Positions 33,545 through 45,294 of a stretch of 64,000 nucleotides of DNA are shown in pieces. The DNA comes from Rehmannia glutinosa. Taxonomy: Eukaryota > Streptophyta > Magnoliopsida > Lamiales > Orobanchaceae. The stretch is taken from the NCBI GenBank assembly GCA_016081115.2, contig JABTTQ020001757.1, positions 248,027 through 312,026 of the forward strand, in the 5' to 3' direction. Below the pieces are notes generated by a model. The model saw nothing but the letters and a program-made list of their open reading frames with translations, was not told the origin of the DNA and did not search any database. Made by a program: the position numbers and the translations under genes. Numbering within the stretch: position 1 is the first letter of the stretch; every line of letters begins with the position of its first letter.

Positions 33545-35045
33545 TGTATTTTCAACAGTTGTGACTTAGTGTACTCAGCTCCTTAGTCAACTGTGAGTTT
33601 TGGCTTTTGAGCTGGTTGTTTTCCTCATTTAGAAGTGTGTGTGAGGTTTTTACATTTTCAAAATATTTCATCATTTTGCCTAATGAATCATAAAGATCAG
33701 TGGGTGATGAAGTATTTGTGGCACTATCATCAGAATTACAGTGAGATGAGTTAGAGTGTACCTCATCTTCTTGTTCTTTGGCCATGAGGCATATCAAAGC
33801 CTCTTCTTCTGTGTCACTGGAGTAGTCAACTTCACTTCTATCTGACTTTGTTGTTTCTTTGCACTTGGCTGTGTCAGCAGTCTCCGCAGTCAACATGGCT
33901 TTCTTTTTTTTTATCTTCTCTCTCAGAAGACCTTTCTTTCCTCTTCATTTCTATACTTATTAACTGGTGGATAGGGACAGTCAACAGCAAAATGTCCTGG
34001 TGTCTGCAATTTCAACACAGGTTTTTAGCTCTCTGGAAGTCTGCTCTTTCTTTCGGCTCTCGATATTGATGATTTTTTTGGTGATCGGCTCTCTTTGGTG
34101 GTCCAAATCCTCCTTGCTTTGGAAGATGCTGAGTGTCTCCTGGATGATTCACCATTTTTCTCTTGTAGTTTTTATTGAAGAACTTGTTGAATCTTTTTAC
34201 CATTAGGGCAATCTCCTCCTGGTCAATGGCTTCCTTGGATTCACTCTCTTTGATTCAGCAGCCATGAATGCAGCTATCTTGGGTACAGTTGTCTCTTCTT
34301 GCTCTTTTCTTCTTAGCTTAAATTCATATGCTTTAAGATCAGAGAATAGCTCATGGTTGGATGTTCTTGAAAGGTCCATAGAGTCTCAAAGCCATAACCT
34401 TCATTTCCCACTCAGTTGGGAGAGACCTTAGAATCTTCATACACATTTCTTTCTGTGTATATTCGTTTCCTAGAGCTGAGAGCTTATTGGTTATCTCTGT
34501 AAATCTGCCATCCAACTGATCCAGACTTTCACCTGCAAGTATTTTAAAATTTTGAAATTTTTGAATAGCAACAGTCAATTTATTTTCCTTAATTTGGTCA
34601 GACCCTTCACAAATTAAGGAGTTTTTCCCAAATCGCTTTGGTCATTTTGCAATATTTGACTTTATTAAACATGGCCTTATCAAGAGTTTTATAAAAATAT
34701 CATTGGCAACATTGTCTAAGTTATATCTCTTCATGTCTTCGTTCGTCCATTCATAACGTGGCTTTTCCACCATTGGAGTGTCCAAAGGTTAGGAGGAGCG
34801 GAAGTAAAGAGCACATGCGCCTCGTGCCCGGAGAGGGTGCAGCAGCCCACGCCTTCTAGTATTCTTGTTGCCCTCGGGGGGAGCCCGGATTCAGTTGTGT
34901 TCACATTCATTATATGTAGTGGTCCATCCTAAATGACAAACCACATCTTATCGTGTAAGGCCAAAAGGTGAGCCCGCATATGTATTTTTCAATCATCAAA
35001 CTCTTTAATCGTAAACATTGGAATGCGAGTTAGATTTGCTTCCAT
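33545..35045 (-). pseudogene. gag: Element A gag
   Basis: Copia gag of the UBN2 type. The start at 35045 begins MEANLTRIPMFTIKEFDD, followed by an in-frame stop where copy C has Trp. Later blocks are AIQKFQNFKILAGESLDQLD and KEMCMKILRSLPTEWEMKV (34380-34570), VKRFNKFFNKNYKRKM (34150-34203), a CCHC knuckle split by a frameshift (about 33970-34025) and a Ser/Asp/Glu-rich tail (33552-33896) with YDSLGKMMKYFENVKTSHTL. The start lies 111 bp after the primer site. Multiple breaks. Confidence 0.83.
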
Positions 35046-35155
35046 GATAATAATTTTTCTTTAAAAAAAGACTTTAAAAACTGCAAGTATTGATCCTTTG
35101 AAAAAGAATGAGATCTAGTTCAGTAACGAGTATGGAAGGCTCAATGAACTAACCC

Positions 35156-35166
35156 CTCTGATACCA
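35156..35166 (-). promoter_or_regulatory. Primer binding site (initiator tRNA-Met) of element A
   Basis: Minus strand TGGTATCAGAG, 2 bp after the LTR end CCTACA. The next base departs from the tRNA-Met complement (G in place of C). Confidence 0.85.
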
Positions 35167-35168
35167 CG

Positions 35169-36742
35169 TGTAGGTCCCAAAGGGTGATAAGTAAAGTTTA
35201 GAAGGGGGGATTGAATAAACTTTACCAACTTTTTGATTTTAGTCCTTTTAAGATTTTCAGAGTTGACTTAAGTCAGCTAAGTCCTTGGGGACAGCTAAAT
35301 TGGCTTACACAACAAAGTTACCCACTTAACAGACTCGACTGAGGAGTTGATAGCATAACTTAGATGTTTTCAGCTAACACTTTAAAGTAACAGTCGACTT
35401 GGTTTTTAAAAATTGGGCATCAAAGAAGTTAAAAAACAAGGAAGACTTTAAATAATGATTTGTTAGTTTTTGAAATTTTTCAACACCTATTTTAGTAGGT
35501 TTATTATCAGTAAACTTAAGTAGTTTAACAATCAGTAGATATAAAGATAATGCAAGAAAGTAAGTGTGTTGAAAGTAAATAGACACAAGCAATTATAGTG
35601 GTTTGAGGATGGGGTAATTCCTCTAATTCACTCTTCTCCAACCCCTGGAGGAATCCACTAATGTAACTTGACTTGATTACAAAATAGTAATCGTCCGAGT
35701 CAGCTTTGATCACACATGACTAGTCTTGCTCCCAAAGGACTCGAACTTCTTCACAAGACGGTGGAAACGCCTGCTGCTACTTCAGCTTCCTTCAAACTTT
35801 TGGACTTGATCACTTAGCCCTCCAACAGGTTCAAATCTCCGGTTCAATCTGGAACCTTACTACACCTCCTTCAACCTTGGAGAGTAGACCGTTTGTTCTT
35901 GAAACAAGATTTTTCCTCTTCAACTGATGAAGTTGTCTTTCCTTCACTGAGTGTGTTGGATCAATTTTTTTTGAATTTAGGCTTGAGGATATTCTTTGAA
36001 AGCTTGAGAGATATTTTGCAGGTTATTTGCTTGAATGCTTGTATGCTTGTAATCTTGGTATACGTAACCCTTTCTCAAATGAATCCTCAGCTTTTTATAA
36101 TGTATGTTTGAAAATATGTCCATTGAAGAGATAGACATATTATGCAAACTACACTTCTTGGTCGTTGGCTTGTCTTGTCTTGCAGCATTGATGGAGACAG
36201 TACCTTGAATTTGATGCTCTGTAGCCTTTCCTTAAACTATGCAGAATTTCAGGTACATCCCATTGGCTCCTTGCTTTTTGCACTCTTTTTCAAAGAAAAA
36301 AACTTTTATCGTTGCGATCGACGCGATACCTATTTCCAGCAAAACTTTGACTTTGCTTGACAACGGATCTCTTTCAACTTTCTTAGATCATGTATGCTGC
36401 ATAACCCTTTGACAATCGATTCCAATCATTTTGGAATGACTTTGTTGTTAGTCACCGATATGGTCACAAATGAGAATTTTGATACCTAAATGATGTCTTT
36501 TTCATTGTTATGTCACTTAATGATTTTTGAATCTTCACTCACTTCACTTCACTCAGCTGCCACACAGCTGGGTCTTTTCTTCGATCTTCAGTCGAGTCTT
36601 GCAATTTCTCAACTTGGCTGCTTCAACTCAGCTCATAGAACCCTATCTATTACAAGTTGAATTACATTTGAATTGAGGTGCCAACTTCCTAATCTAAATT
36701 TTATATGGTATCATCAAAATCTATACATAAATTTTCCCAACA
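35169..36742 (-). repeat. 5' LTR of element A
   Basis: Plus-strand reading begins TGTAGGTCCC and ends ATTTTCCCAACA, so TG...CA termini are intact. It is homologous to 17591-19194. It contains an extra segment (about 35405-35465) absent from the 3' LTR and a local replacement near 36465-36530. Length is 1,574 bp. The right flank CGAGT is B gag sequence. Confidence 0.9.
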
Positions 36743-37163
36743 CGAGTGGACAAATGAAGACAGAAAGGAATATAACTTGGACAATATTGCCAAGGACATT
36801 TTATATAATACTCTTGATAAGGCTATGTTTAATAAAGTCAAATCTTGCAAAATGGCCAAAGAAATATGGGAAAAACTAACCTTAATTTGTGAAGGGTCTG
36901 ATCAAATTAAGGAAAATGAATTGACTGTTGTTGTTCAAAAATTTGAAAATTTCAAAATGCTTGCAGGTGAGAGTCTGGATCAGCTGGATGCCAGATTCAT
37001 AGAGATAACCAATGAGCTCACAGCTCTAGGAAAAGAATATACATAAAAGGAGATGTGTATGAAGATTCTAAGGTCTCTCCCATCTGAGTGGGAAATGAAG
37101 GTGATGGCTTTGAGACATTCAATGGACCTTACAAGAACATCAGCCATGAGCTGTTCTCAGACC
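36743..37163 (+). pseudogene. gag: Element B gag, upstream fragment
   Basis: Reads EWTNEDRKEYNLDNIAKDIL, NKVKSCKMAKEIWEKLTL and GESLDQLDARFIEITNEL, collinear with the 408-residue gag ORF of element C. One in-frame stop lies at 37045-37050. It stops at 37163 in the HELFSDL block, where minus-strand gag of element D begins. Its left edge is the exact end of the element A LTR. Confidence 0.85.
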
Positions 37164-37742
37164 TTAGTATCTTCATGCACATTTTCTTTTGTGTGTATTC
37201 CTTTCAAGAAAATGGATTTGCCGAGAGCTCATTTGTAATTTCGAGTGAATCTAGCATCCGATTGATCCATTGTCTCACCGCAAGCATTTTAAAGTTTTCA
37301 AATTTTTGAACAACACAGAGATAATTTGTTTTCCTTAATTTGCTTAGATCCTTCACAAATTAAAGTTAGTTTATCCGCATTTCTTTGGTTGTCTTGCAAG
37401 ATTTGACTTTATTGAACATGGCTTTGTCCAAAGTCTTGTAAAGTATATCCTTGGCCACATTGTCAGGTTGTATCTTTTTCTACCATCATTTGTCCATTCA
37501 CTCACGGTTTTTCAACCATACTAACATGGTCTAGGAGGAGCGACCTCTCTCCCTTCAAAGAAAAACACCTCACCTTGCGAGATGTGTTCACCTTCATTAT
37601 TTGCGGTGGCCCATCCTCTATCACTATCCACATCTCATCATGTAAAGTTGATAGATGAGCCTGATGGTAAGAACATACGTATTTTTAGGTCATCAAATTC
37701 CTCAATGGTGAACATAAGAATGCGTGTTAAATTTGCTTCCAT
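37164..37742 (-). pseudogene. gag: Element D gag, N-terminal fragment
   Basis: The start at 37742 has the same context as copies A (35045) and C (45165). Readable stretches continue to the KEMCMKILR block at the junction. A near-identical sequence is found at 44600-45165 of element C, so D and C belong to the same subtype. Frameshifts occur at about 37250 and 37500. The fragment ends at a fold-back junction with plus-strand gag of element B. Confidence 0.8.
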
Positions 37743-37868
37743 GATAATAACTTTGTTGTTTAAAAAAAAAATAGCTTTTGAAAAAACAAGTGTTAAAAAC
37801 TTCTTTGAGAAATTGAAGATCTAGTTCAAGAACGTCAGATATTTTGCGGAAGGCTTTATGAACCAACC

Positions 37869-37880
37869 GCTCTGATACCA
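37869..37880 (-). promoter_or_regulatory. Primer binding site (initiator tRNA-Met) of element D
   Basis: Minus strand TGGTATCAGAGC, 2 bp beyond the LTR end at 37883. Confidence 0.85.
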
Positions 37881-37882
37881 CT

Positions 37883-39025
37883 TGTAGGTCCCAAGGGGTG
37901 TGAGTAAGGTTTAGAAGGAGGGTTGAATAAACCTTACCAACTTTTTCGATTTTAATCCTTTTAAAATATTACAGAGTTAAATACATAGCTAAGTCCTGTG
38001 GGGATTTTTTACTAAGTTAGTTAACCAAATAGAGTTAGCCACTCAACGGACTCGATTGAGTCTTGTTGATAGAATACTCAAACCTTTTTAGTCTAAACCT
38101 TAACTTGGCTGTGATGAATTTTTCAGCGGAAGTCTTAACACCCTTGAATTTGGTTTAAGTTTGTTTTAACACTTGGTTTTAGCACTTTGTTAATTATCAG
38201 TTGGATAGCAAATTATTAGCAGATATAAAATTATATGCAGAAAATAAATGCTGAAGTGTAAATGACACAATAGTTTTTATAGAGGTTCGAAGATGGGGTA
38301 ATTCTTCTACTCCTCTCTTCTCCAACTCCCGGAGGAATCCACTAAGTATTGATCAAAGTACAAAGTGGTAATCGGTCCCGATACAAGTCTTGATCACTTT
38401 GGTGACTTGATCCTTTGGGACTCTTTTTTTTCATTTGATCTCTCCGAGATGCCTTGGTCACACATTTTGGCTTTGGCTTCTCGTCCGATGCTTCAACTTT
38501 TTCAGCCCTCCAATAACTTGGAGGCGGCTCAATAACTTTGCTACTTGAACCTCACTTGCTCAAGCTTCTTGGATTTGATCTTCAAAAGCCCTCCAATAAC
38601 TTTGAGTGTTGGTTCGACCTTGAACCTTTCTACAATCCTGAGAATATTTTGGAATGTAGAATTTTTGATTCTTCAAAAGTTTTCTCTTCAAAGTGAATGT
38701 CACTTGTGTTCGTTGGCTTGTCTTTTAAAGTTGTCTTTCCTTTCCTTGACGAAACTTTGACTTGGTGTTGGATTGATTTCCTTGAAATTTAGGCTTGAGG
38801 ATTAGCTTGAATAACTTGAGAATATTTTTCTTGACTTGGCGCTTTTACAATTCGAATAATTTCTTGAATGTTCGTGGTTCAGGTTTTCAAGATAACCCTC
38901 TCTCAAAGTGAATGTCACTTGTGTTCATTGACTTCACTAAGTATATCCAGTACAAAGCATAGCTAACTTTCTCGATTTTGTTTTACATGGCATTCATCAA
39001 AATCTAAACAATAAATTTCCCAACA
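37883..39025 (-). repeat. 5' LTR of element D, internally deleted
   Basis: Starts TGTAGGTCCCAAGGGGTG and ends AAATTTCCCAACA. It is 1,143 bp against 1,547 bp in element C, to which it is otherwise very similar. The missing part is mainly the region corresponding to 46200-46700, and segments around 38690-38770 look rearranged. Confidence 0.85.
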
Positions 39026-39150
39026 AGCGGTGATTGGCTATCTTCTTCAAAGGGTTTCATCGAACTCTATTTGACCATTCCTTCGAAATCCATGGTAGAA
39101 CCAGTGTGGATTTGCTTCCCTAGCTTGGTGAAATCATAGGTTGATGCCAT
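39026..39150 (-). pseudogene. Element C accessory ORF, first ~40 codons
   Basis: Start at 39150 reads MASTYDFTKLGKQIHTGSTM then DFEGMVK and a stop, matching the N-termini in elements A (29011) and B (50744). It ends at the LTR of element D. This third copy supports the choice of start codon for the whole ORF family. Confidence 0.78.
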
Positions 39151-39300
39151 TTTTCTGAGTTTCTACCGAACAAACTTTGACGATCTTGCTCTAGATTTGG
39201 TAGGGTTTTGAGAGAAAAATGCTTTCTTTGCTTTTGGAGAGATGAACAGTTTTGAGTAGTGTGAGAGAGAAACTGAACAAAATGGTATATATGGGTTATG
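39151..39300 (-). promoter_or_regulatory. Putative internal promoter and leader of the element C accessory ORF
   Basis: Minus strand CCCATATATACCATTTTG (TATATAC at 39285-39291), then a pyrimidine-rich stretch with CAGTTTCTCTCTCACAC, then AAAACCCTACC before the ATG at 39150. Spacing of the TATA box to the ATG is about 135 bp, close to copies A and B. Confidence 0.58.
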
Positions 39301-39714
39301 AAAGGACGTGCTTTAGGTTTTTGAAATTTGATCAAGATCGACGGCTCAGATTTAGCACGCCGATTAGCATTTAATTGCTCGCATTTAATGCGGCAGCATT
39401 TATATCCAATCATATGCTTTGCCGTGCAGCTTTTGACTATACTTGTCATTATTACGCTGACGTCATCCTTAAAAACATTCCCGCTTATTAAAAACGACTG
39501 CGTTTTTGTCACTTAGCTCATAAATGACTCAGCTCTCTGCATAAATGACTCAACTCTTCTTATCTCTATTCATATAGTGACTCAGCTGTCAGCTAACTCG
39601 ATTCAGCTGACTTTCCGATGCGGCTGATTCACTTGGTTGATTCAAGAAATCTGCTCAAATTTCATCTTCTCATTTTTCATCTCTTCTCATTGAGTCTTCT
39701 GAGTGTCAACTCAG

Positions 39715-40885
39715 CTCAATTAACCCTAGCTCATGCTTGAGTTATTCAAATCTGGATTCACATAATGGCTTTGTGAATATGTCAGCTAACTGTTTATCAG
39801 TTGAGATGTATTCAAGGTGATGTCTTTCTTTTCAACATGATCTTTTATGAAATGATATCTGACATCAACGTGCTTTGTTCTTGAATGCAACACAGGATTC
39901 TGAGTGATTGCAATAGCACTTATGTTATCACACATAATTGGATTTTTTTTTCTTCAATTTCATAATCTCTCAGTTGTTGTCTCATCCATAAGACTTGGGC
40001 AACAACATTTAATTGCCTATATATTTTGCTTGATTGTAGATGTGGCTATTGAGTTTTACTTCTTGCTAAACCAGGAAACCAATCTGTTTCCAAGCATTTG
40101 ACATGTACCTGAAGTACTCTTCCTGTCAACTCTACATCCAGCATAGTTAGAGTATGAATAACCAATAAGCTTGAATCCACCTTCCTTTGGATACCATAAG
40201 CCGACTTCCTGGCATCCCTTCAAATATCTTAGGATTCTCTTAGTTACAGTCATATGGCTTTCTTTTGGTGCAGATTGAAATCTTGCACATACACCTACTG
40301 CAAAGGTGATGTCTGGCATGCTTGCTTTGTTAAAAGAAGCGATGATCCAATAAGTGCTCTGTAACTTGTTTGATCCACAGACTTGCCATCTGCATCCATA
40401 TCCATCTTGATTGATGTATTCATTGGTATTTTCATAGAAGACTTCTCTTCCATACCAAATTTCTTCATTAAATCTCTGGTATACTTTGTTTGACTTATGA
40501 AGGTTCCATCCTTCAGCTGTTTAACTTGAAGTCCTAGAAAGAATGTCAGCTCTCCCATCATGCTCATTTCAAATTTGCATTGCATGAGGTTTGAGAACTT
40601 ATCACACAGCTCTTTGTTTGTGGATCCAAAAATAATGTCATCCACATATATTTGAACAAGCAGTATACTTTCTCCATCTTGAATTCTGAAGAGTGTTCTG
40701 TCCACTTTGCCTTTGGTGAATCCATTATCAGTCAGAAATTGAGATAATGTATCATACCATGCTCTAGGTGCTTGTTTCAATCCATATAGAGCTTTCTTGA
40801 GTTTGTACACCTTATCTCCAAGAGTCTTCTCGCTTTCGAATCCTCGGAGGTTGTTCAACATAGACTTCTTCTTCCAATCCATTTA
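39715..40885 (-). pseudogene. Element C reverse transcriptase and RNase H
   Basis: The 195-codon ORF at 40295-40882 reads GDKVYKLKKALYGLKQAPRA, the catalytic IYVDDIIFGSTNK (about 40630-40670), MGELTFFLGLQVKQLKDGTF and TKYTRDLMKKFGMEEKSS. RNase H follows in another frame (40056-40319) with GVCARFQSAPKESHMTVTKR and WYPKEGGFKLIGYS. Further blocks run to 39715 (ADIFTK-type tail). The YVDD box is intact, but frameshifts upstream and at 40300 separate the domains. Together these copy element RNA and remove the RNA strand. Confidence 0.87.
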
Positions 40886-41164
40886 AGAATGCACTTTTCA
40901 CATCCATTTGATATACAAAGTGAAGTTCTTAAAAGATAGGCAAGAAACTTTCTTATTGCTTCTAATCTTGCAAACAGGAGCAAAGGTTTCATCAAAATCT
41001 ATTCCTTCTTCTTGGCAATACCCTTTGGCTACTGATCTTGCTTTTGTTTCTTACCACGTAACCTTCCTCATTCATCTTGTTTCGAAAACCCATTTTGTGC
41101 CAATAACATTTTGATGGGTTGATTGACTCTTCTTGCATGGGCTTTCATCCAATGCTTGGGACAC

Positions 41165-42790
41165 ATCTTTAGGTTCTATTTGGGAAATAAAACAAGTGAA
41201 CATAGCTTCTTGTTGAGCTCGGATCGGTTCTTACACCATCTCTTACATCTCCAATGACTATCTCGGTGGATGGTCTCTCGGCCATCTCACATCGGGTTGG
41301 AGTAAGTCGGTTGGGTTGATCGTCTTCTTTGTTGTATTGTCTTGAGCAGCTCTCTCATCATCACTTACCGCAGATTTTCCAATTGTCTTTGAGATTCAGC
41401 TATTTCACCTTCATCTTGATTAATTACTCCGACTTGACTTCAACATAGGGACTCTTTCGCATAGTTGGCTGATTTAACTTATCGCCTAACTCTTCAATGT
41501 CTTCTCCATTTACATTAGGTTCATCAAAAACCACATGGATAGACTTCTTCTGTTACTACCATTGTCCTTTTGTTCAAGACTCTATAGGCTTTGCTTTCGG
41601 TGAGTATCCCAAAAGATACCTTCATCACTTTAGCATCAAAAGCCTTTAGATTATCCTTGCCATTGTTGTGGATGAAGCATTTACATCCAAATATTCTAAA
41701 GTACCCAACATTTGGCTTTCTCCATGTCCATATTTCATAGGGAGTCTTTGTCAGCTGTCTATTTATCATGCATCTATTTTGAGTATAGCATGCGATGTAT
41801 TTATGGCTTCACCCAAAATCTTTTAAGCAATCCGACTTGACTAACATGGTTCTTGCGCACTTCCTTGAGAGTTCTATTTCTTCTTTCTGCTACTCCATTC
41901 TGCTGTGGAGTCCTTGCTGCAGATGATTCATGAGTAATACCATTTTCAACACAATACTGAGTTATTATTCCATTGACAAACTCAGTTCCTCTATTAGATC
42001 TTATCTTAATAATGGTTTGACTCTTCTCATTGTGGACTCTTTTCATCAGTTGAGGTAACTTCTGCAAAGTTTCCTTCTTTTTACACATGAAGATTGTCCA
42101 AGTATATCTTGAATAATCATCCACCACTAGTAGAGTGTATTTCTTTCCACTTATGCTGGTTGGTTCAACTGGACCAAATAGATCCATATGCAACGGATGC
42201 AATATCCTTGTTGAAGATGAACTTGGCTTCTCTTTGAATGATGATTTGATTTGCTTTCCCATCTGGCATGCATCACAAACACTTTCCTTCTTGTACATTG
42301 AGTATGGTAGTCCTTCTACAAGATTACTTCTTGCAAGCTTGTTGATTGTCTTGAAATTCAGGTGACTCAGCTTCTTGTGCCACAGCCAACTTGATTCGGT
42401 TGTACTCTTTGCTAGCAGACAAGTGCTTGGTGTGGCAGTCGACCAATCTACCACATACATGTTCTTTTGTCTGGATCCTTGCAACACTACTTCATTTGAT
42501 TCAGTGTCTTTGATTTGGCACACTCTCATATTGAATCCAACATTATAGCCCTTGTCACAGAGTTGGCTGATGCTTAACAAGTTGAAGTTGAGGCCTTCAA
42601 CGTATGCAACATCTGTGATTTCTAATCCATTTTTCTTGATGGATCCAGTGCCTCTTATTTCCCCTGGAGCTTCATTTCCTCCAAATATGACTTTTGCACC
42701 TCTAATCTCCTTGAATTTTGACAGATTTTTTTTGTTCCCTGTCATGTAATATGTCCGGAAGCGCCACTATCCATGTACCAGGTTCCTTGG
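41165..42790 (-). pseudogene. Element C protease end, pre-integrase and integrase
   Basis: Protease motif TWYMDSGASGHIT at about 42740-42785, followed by a stop. A 314-codon frame (41801-42745) then holds the pre-integrase zinc region (WLWHKKLSHLNFKTINKL, VCDACQMGKQIKSSF) and the integrase core with LHMDLFGP (first Asp), IRSNRGTEF (second Asp replaced by Asn) and TPQQNGVAERRNRTLKE (Glu). The second Asp is present in element A, so the change is specific to C and would inactivate strand transfer. The linker to RT contains frame breaks (41165-41770). Confidence 0.87.
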
Positions 42791-42924
42791 CACTCAGTTG
42801 TTCCCTGAACCTTCAATCAAGGAAATTAGTTTTTAGGTACCCATACTTGCCTGGGTACTGAGGGGTTAGTACTGTAAGATAATCCAACCAACCTATAGCC
42901 AAATGATCTGACTCTAAGAGGTTG

Positions 42925-43470
42925 TCATCTATATGTGCCATAATCATAATTCACTTTGGCAAATTGCTTGGGGGCTTTAGGTTCATACAGCTGTCTCTTT
43001 TGTCTGTATGCATGTGTGTGAGTTTTAGCAATTGCCTTTTTTGGGTAGTTGTGATATTTCTGAGTGTAGTGCTTGGGTGCATATGTGTGCTGATGGTAGC
43101 TCTTTTGCCTTTGGAATGACCTTTGCTGAGTACTAGGTCTTTGCCATTTTGGCATGTATTCCATAGGTCTTTGCTGATGTTTCACATTATTCCAATCAGC
43201 TTGACTTGGGTAGTTTCTACCATTCCCATCATTTGTGTTCCTTTGATAGAACTTCTTGGGATTCTGGTAGCTCTGTTTCTTCTTCACAGAGTACTTCCTG
43301 TTTGGAGTTTGCTGAGGAACTCTGTTGGATTTCTTTTCAGTTGTCCTCTCAACATACTCAATTGGTTGTTTTCTTTTTCCTTTATTATCCAAGACCAGTT
43401 TGTTTGTGATTGTGCTTTGGAATGAATGTGTGTGCAACGTTTGGTGTCTTGGATTTTTGAGATGCTTCAT
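42925..43470 (-). pseudogene. Element C gag-to-protease linker, basic and Gln-rich
   Basis: A 181-codon frame rich in Lys, Arg, Gln, Tyr and His (KKKQSYQNPKKFYQRNT; QSYHQHTYAPKHYTQKY style). It lies between the acidic tail of gag and the protease DSG motif, and homologous basic linkers are found in A (32587-33084) and B (47690-48150). No domain is recognised. High positive charge suggests nucleic-acid contact, which is inference. It ends in a stop before the protease. Confidence 0.65.
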
Positions 43471-43499
43471 TACTTGAAGATCCTTTTTCCAAGGTCACT

Positions 43500-45165
43500 C
43501 TTGGAGTTTGACTATGCACAAAGGAATTGAATCCTATGCATGTCTTGTCTCCACATTATTTTTGGCTCATGATAAGGTCATCCAATGATTTAGGTGCATT
43601 TGTGAATGAAGCAATCACATTTTTGAGATCATTTTCTCTCTTTTCTATAGCAGCTATCTCTGTTATTAGTTTAGCATTCTCAGCCTTCAGCTCTTTGTTC
43701 TCATCAGCTATGTGACTTAGAGTACTCAGCTCCTTAGTCAAGCTGTGAGTTTTGGCTTTTGAGCTGGTTGTTTTCCTCATTTAATAGTGTGTGTGAGGAC
43801 TTAATGTGATCAAAATCTTTCATCATTTTGCCTAATGAATCATAAAGATTAGTGGGTGATGAAGTGTGTGTATCACAATCACTATCTCTAGAATCTGAGT
43901 GAGATGAGTTAGAGTGTACCTCATCTTCTTGATCAGGTTGGTCTTGTTCTTTAGCCATTAGACAGATTAAGGCTTCTTCTTCAGAGTCATTTGAGTAGTC
44001 AGCTTCACTACTCTCTGAGTCTGCTGCTTCTTTTGACTTAGATGTATCAGCAATCTCAGCAGCCAACATAGCCTTTTCCCTTTCTTGCCTTCTTTCTCTG
44101 AACACTCTTCTTTCTTCTTCATTCCTGTATTTATTGACTACAGGATATGGACAGCCAATAGCAAAGTGTCCTGGTTGTCTGCAATTCCAACAGAGGTTTT
44201 TAACTTTTTGATCAGCTCTCTCATTTCTTGGGTTGTCAGGCCTTTGATATTCGACCTTTTGATACTCAGCTCTCTTTGGTGGCCTATCTTCCCTTGACTT
44301 GGAGGGAGCTAAATGCCTTCTGGAGGATTCACCTTTGTTTCTTTTGTAGTTCTTGATGAAGAACTTGTTAAATCTTTTAACCATCAAGGCAATTTCCTCC
44401 TGGTCAATGATTTCTTTGGTCTTAGCTCTCTTCCCTTCCTTGACTATGAGTGCAGTTGTTTTGGGTACAGTTGTCTCCTCTTGATCCTTTCTTCTCAGCT
44501 CAAACTCATAAACTTTGAGGTCTGAGAATAGTTCATGATTTGATGTTTTTGATAGGTCCATAGAGTGCCTTAGAGCCATGGTCTTCATTTCCCATTCAGC
44601 TGGGAGGCTCCTTAGTATCTTCATGCACATTTCCTTTTGTGTGTATTCCTTTCCAAGTGCTGAGAGCTCATTTGTAATTTCAGTGAATCTAGCATCCAGC
44701 TGATCCATTGTCTCACTTGCAAGCATTTTAAAGTTTTCAAATTTTTGAACAACAACAGATAATTTGTTTTCCTTAATTTGCTCAGATCCTTCACAAATTA
44801 AAGTTAGTTTATCCCAGATTTCTTTGGATATCTTGCAAGATTTGACTTTATTGAACATGGCTTTGTCCAAAGTCTTGTAAAGTATATCCTTGGCCACATT
44901 GTCTAGGTTGTATCTTTTTCTATCATCATTTGTCCATTCAGCTCTCGGTTTTTCAACCATAGTGGTCTAGGAGGAGAAGCGACCTCCTCCTCCTTTGCAG
45001 CACTCTCCTTGCGCCTATGTTCACCTTCATTATTTGCAGTGGCCGATCCTCTATCACTATCCACATCTCATCATGTAAAGCTGATATATGAGCCTGCATA
45101 TGTATTTTCCAGTCATCAAATTCCTCAATGGTGAACATAGGAATGCGTGTCAAATTTGCTTCCAT
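43500..45165 (-). pseudogene. gag: Element C gag, nearly intact
   Basis: The start at 45165 reads MEANLTRIPMFTIEEFDDWK. After a frame change near 44960 a 408-codon frame (43734-44960) follows with the UBN2-type capsid region (AKDILYKTLDKAMFNKVKSC; MCMKILRSLPAEWEMKT), VKRFNKFFIKNYKRNKGE, a CCHC knuckle CWNCRQPGHFAIGC at about residue 258 of that frame, and an acidic Ser/Asp tail ending in a coiled-coil-like LLNEENNQLKSQNSQL. This is the longest clean reading frame in the window. The Gag would package element RNA. Confidence 0.88.
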
Positions 45166-45280
45166 GATAATAACTTTGCTGTTTAAAAAAATGGCTTTTG
45201 AAAGAACAAGTGTTAAAAACTTCTTTGAGAAATTGAAGATCTAGTTCAGTAACCAGTGCGGAAGGCTCAATGAACCAACC

Positions 45281-45292
45281 GCTCTGATACCA
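45281..45292 (-). promoter_or_regulatory. Primer binding site (initiator tRNA-Met) of element C
   Basis: Minus strand TGGTATCAGAGC, 2 bp after the LTR end at 45295. Confidence 0.87.
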
Positions 45293-45294
45293 CT

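Larger units (their letters stand above)
17591..36742 (-). mobile_element. Element A: SIRE/Maximus-like Ty1/copia retrotransposon with accessory ORF
   Basis: On the minus strand from 36742 down: 5' LTR, tRNA-Met primer site, gag, protease, pre-integrase, integrase, RT, RNase H, spacer, long accessory ORF, polypurine tract and 3' LTR. Integrase before RT is the Ty1/copia order, and an extra ORF after pol is typical of the SIRE lineage. Two later insertions interrupt it: a solo LTR (21341-22826) and a CACTA element (24137-27503). Without them it is about 14.3 kb. Stops and frameshifts occur throughout. It sits in the gag of element B on its right side, but not on its left. Confidence 0.9.
37164..39025 (-). 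mobile_element. Element D: truncated copia copy (LTR plus start of gag)
   Basis: Minus-strand LTR (37883-39025), tRNA-Met primer site, then gag from 37742 down to 37164, where it is cut. The LTR tip TGTTGGGAAA joins the accessory ORF of element C at 39026, so D appears to have inserted there. All of D downstream of early gag is missing. Confidence 0.8.

Noticed and set aside
36743..37742. Inverted gag arms as a dedicated hairpin RNA gene
   Set aside because: The arms are explained by joining of two oppositely oriented gag copies; no promoter or terminator is seen around them.
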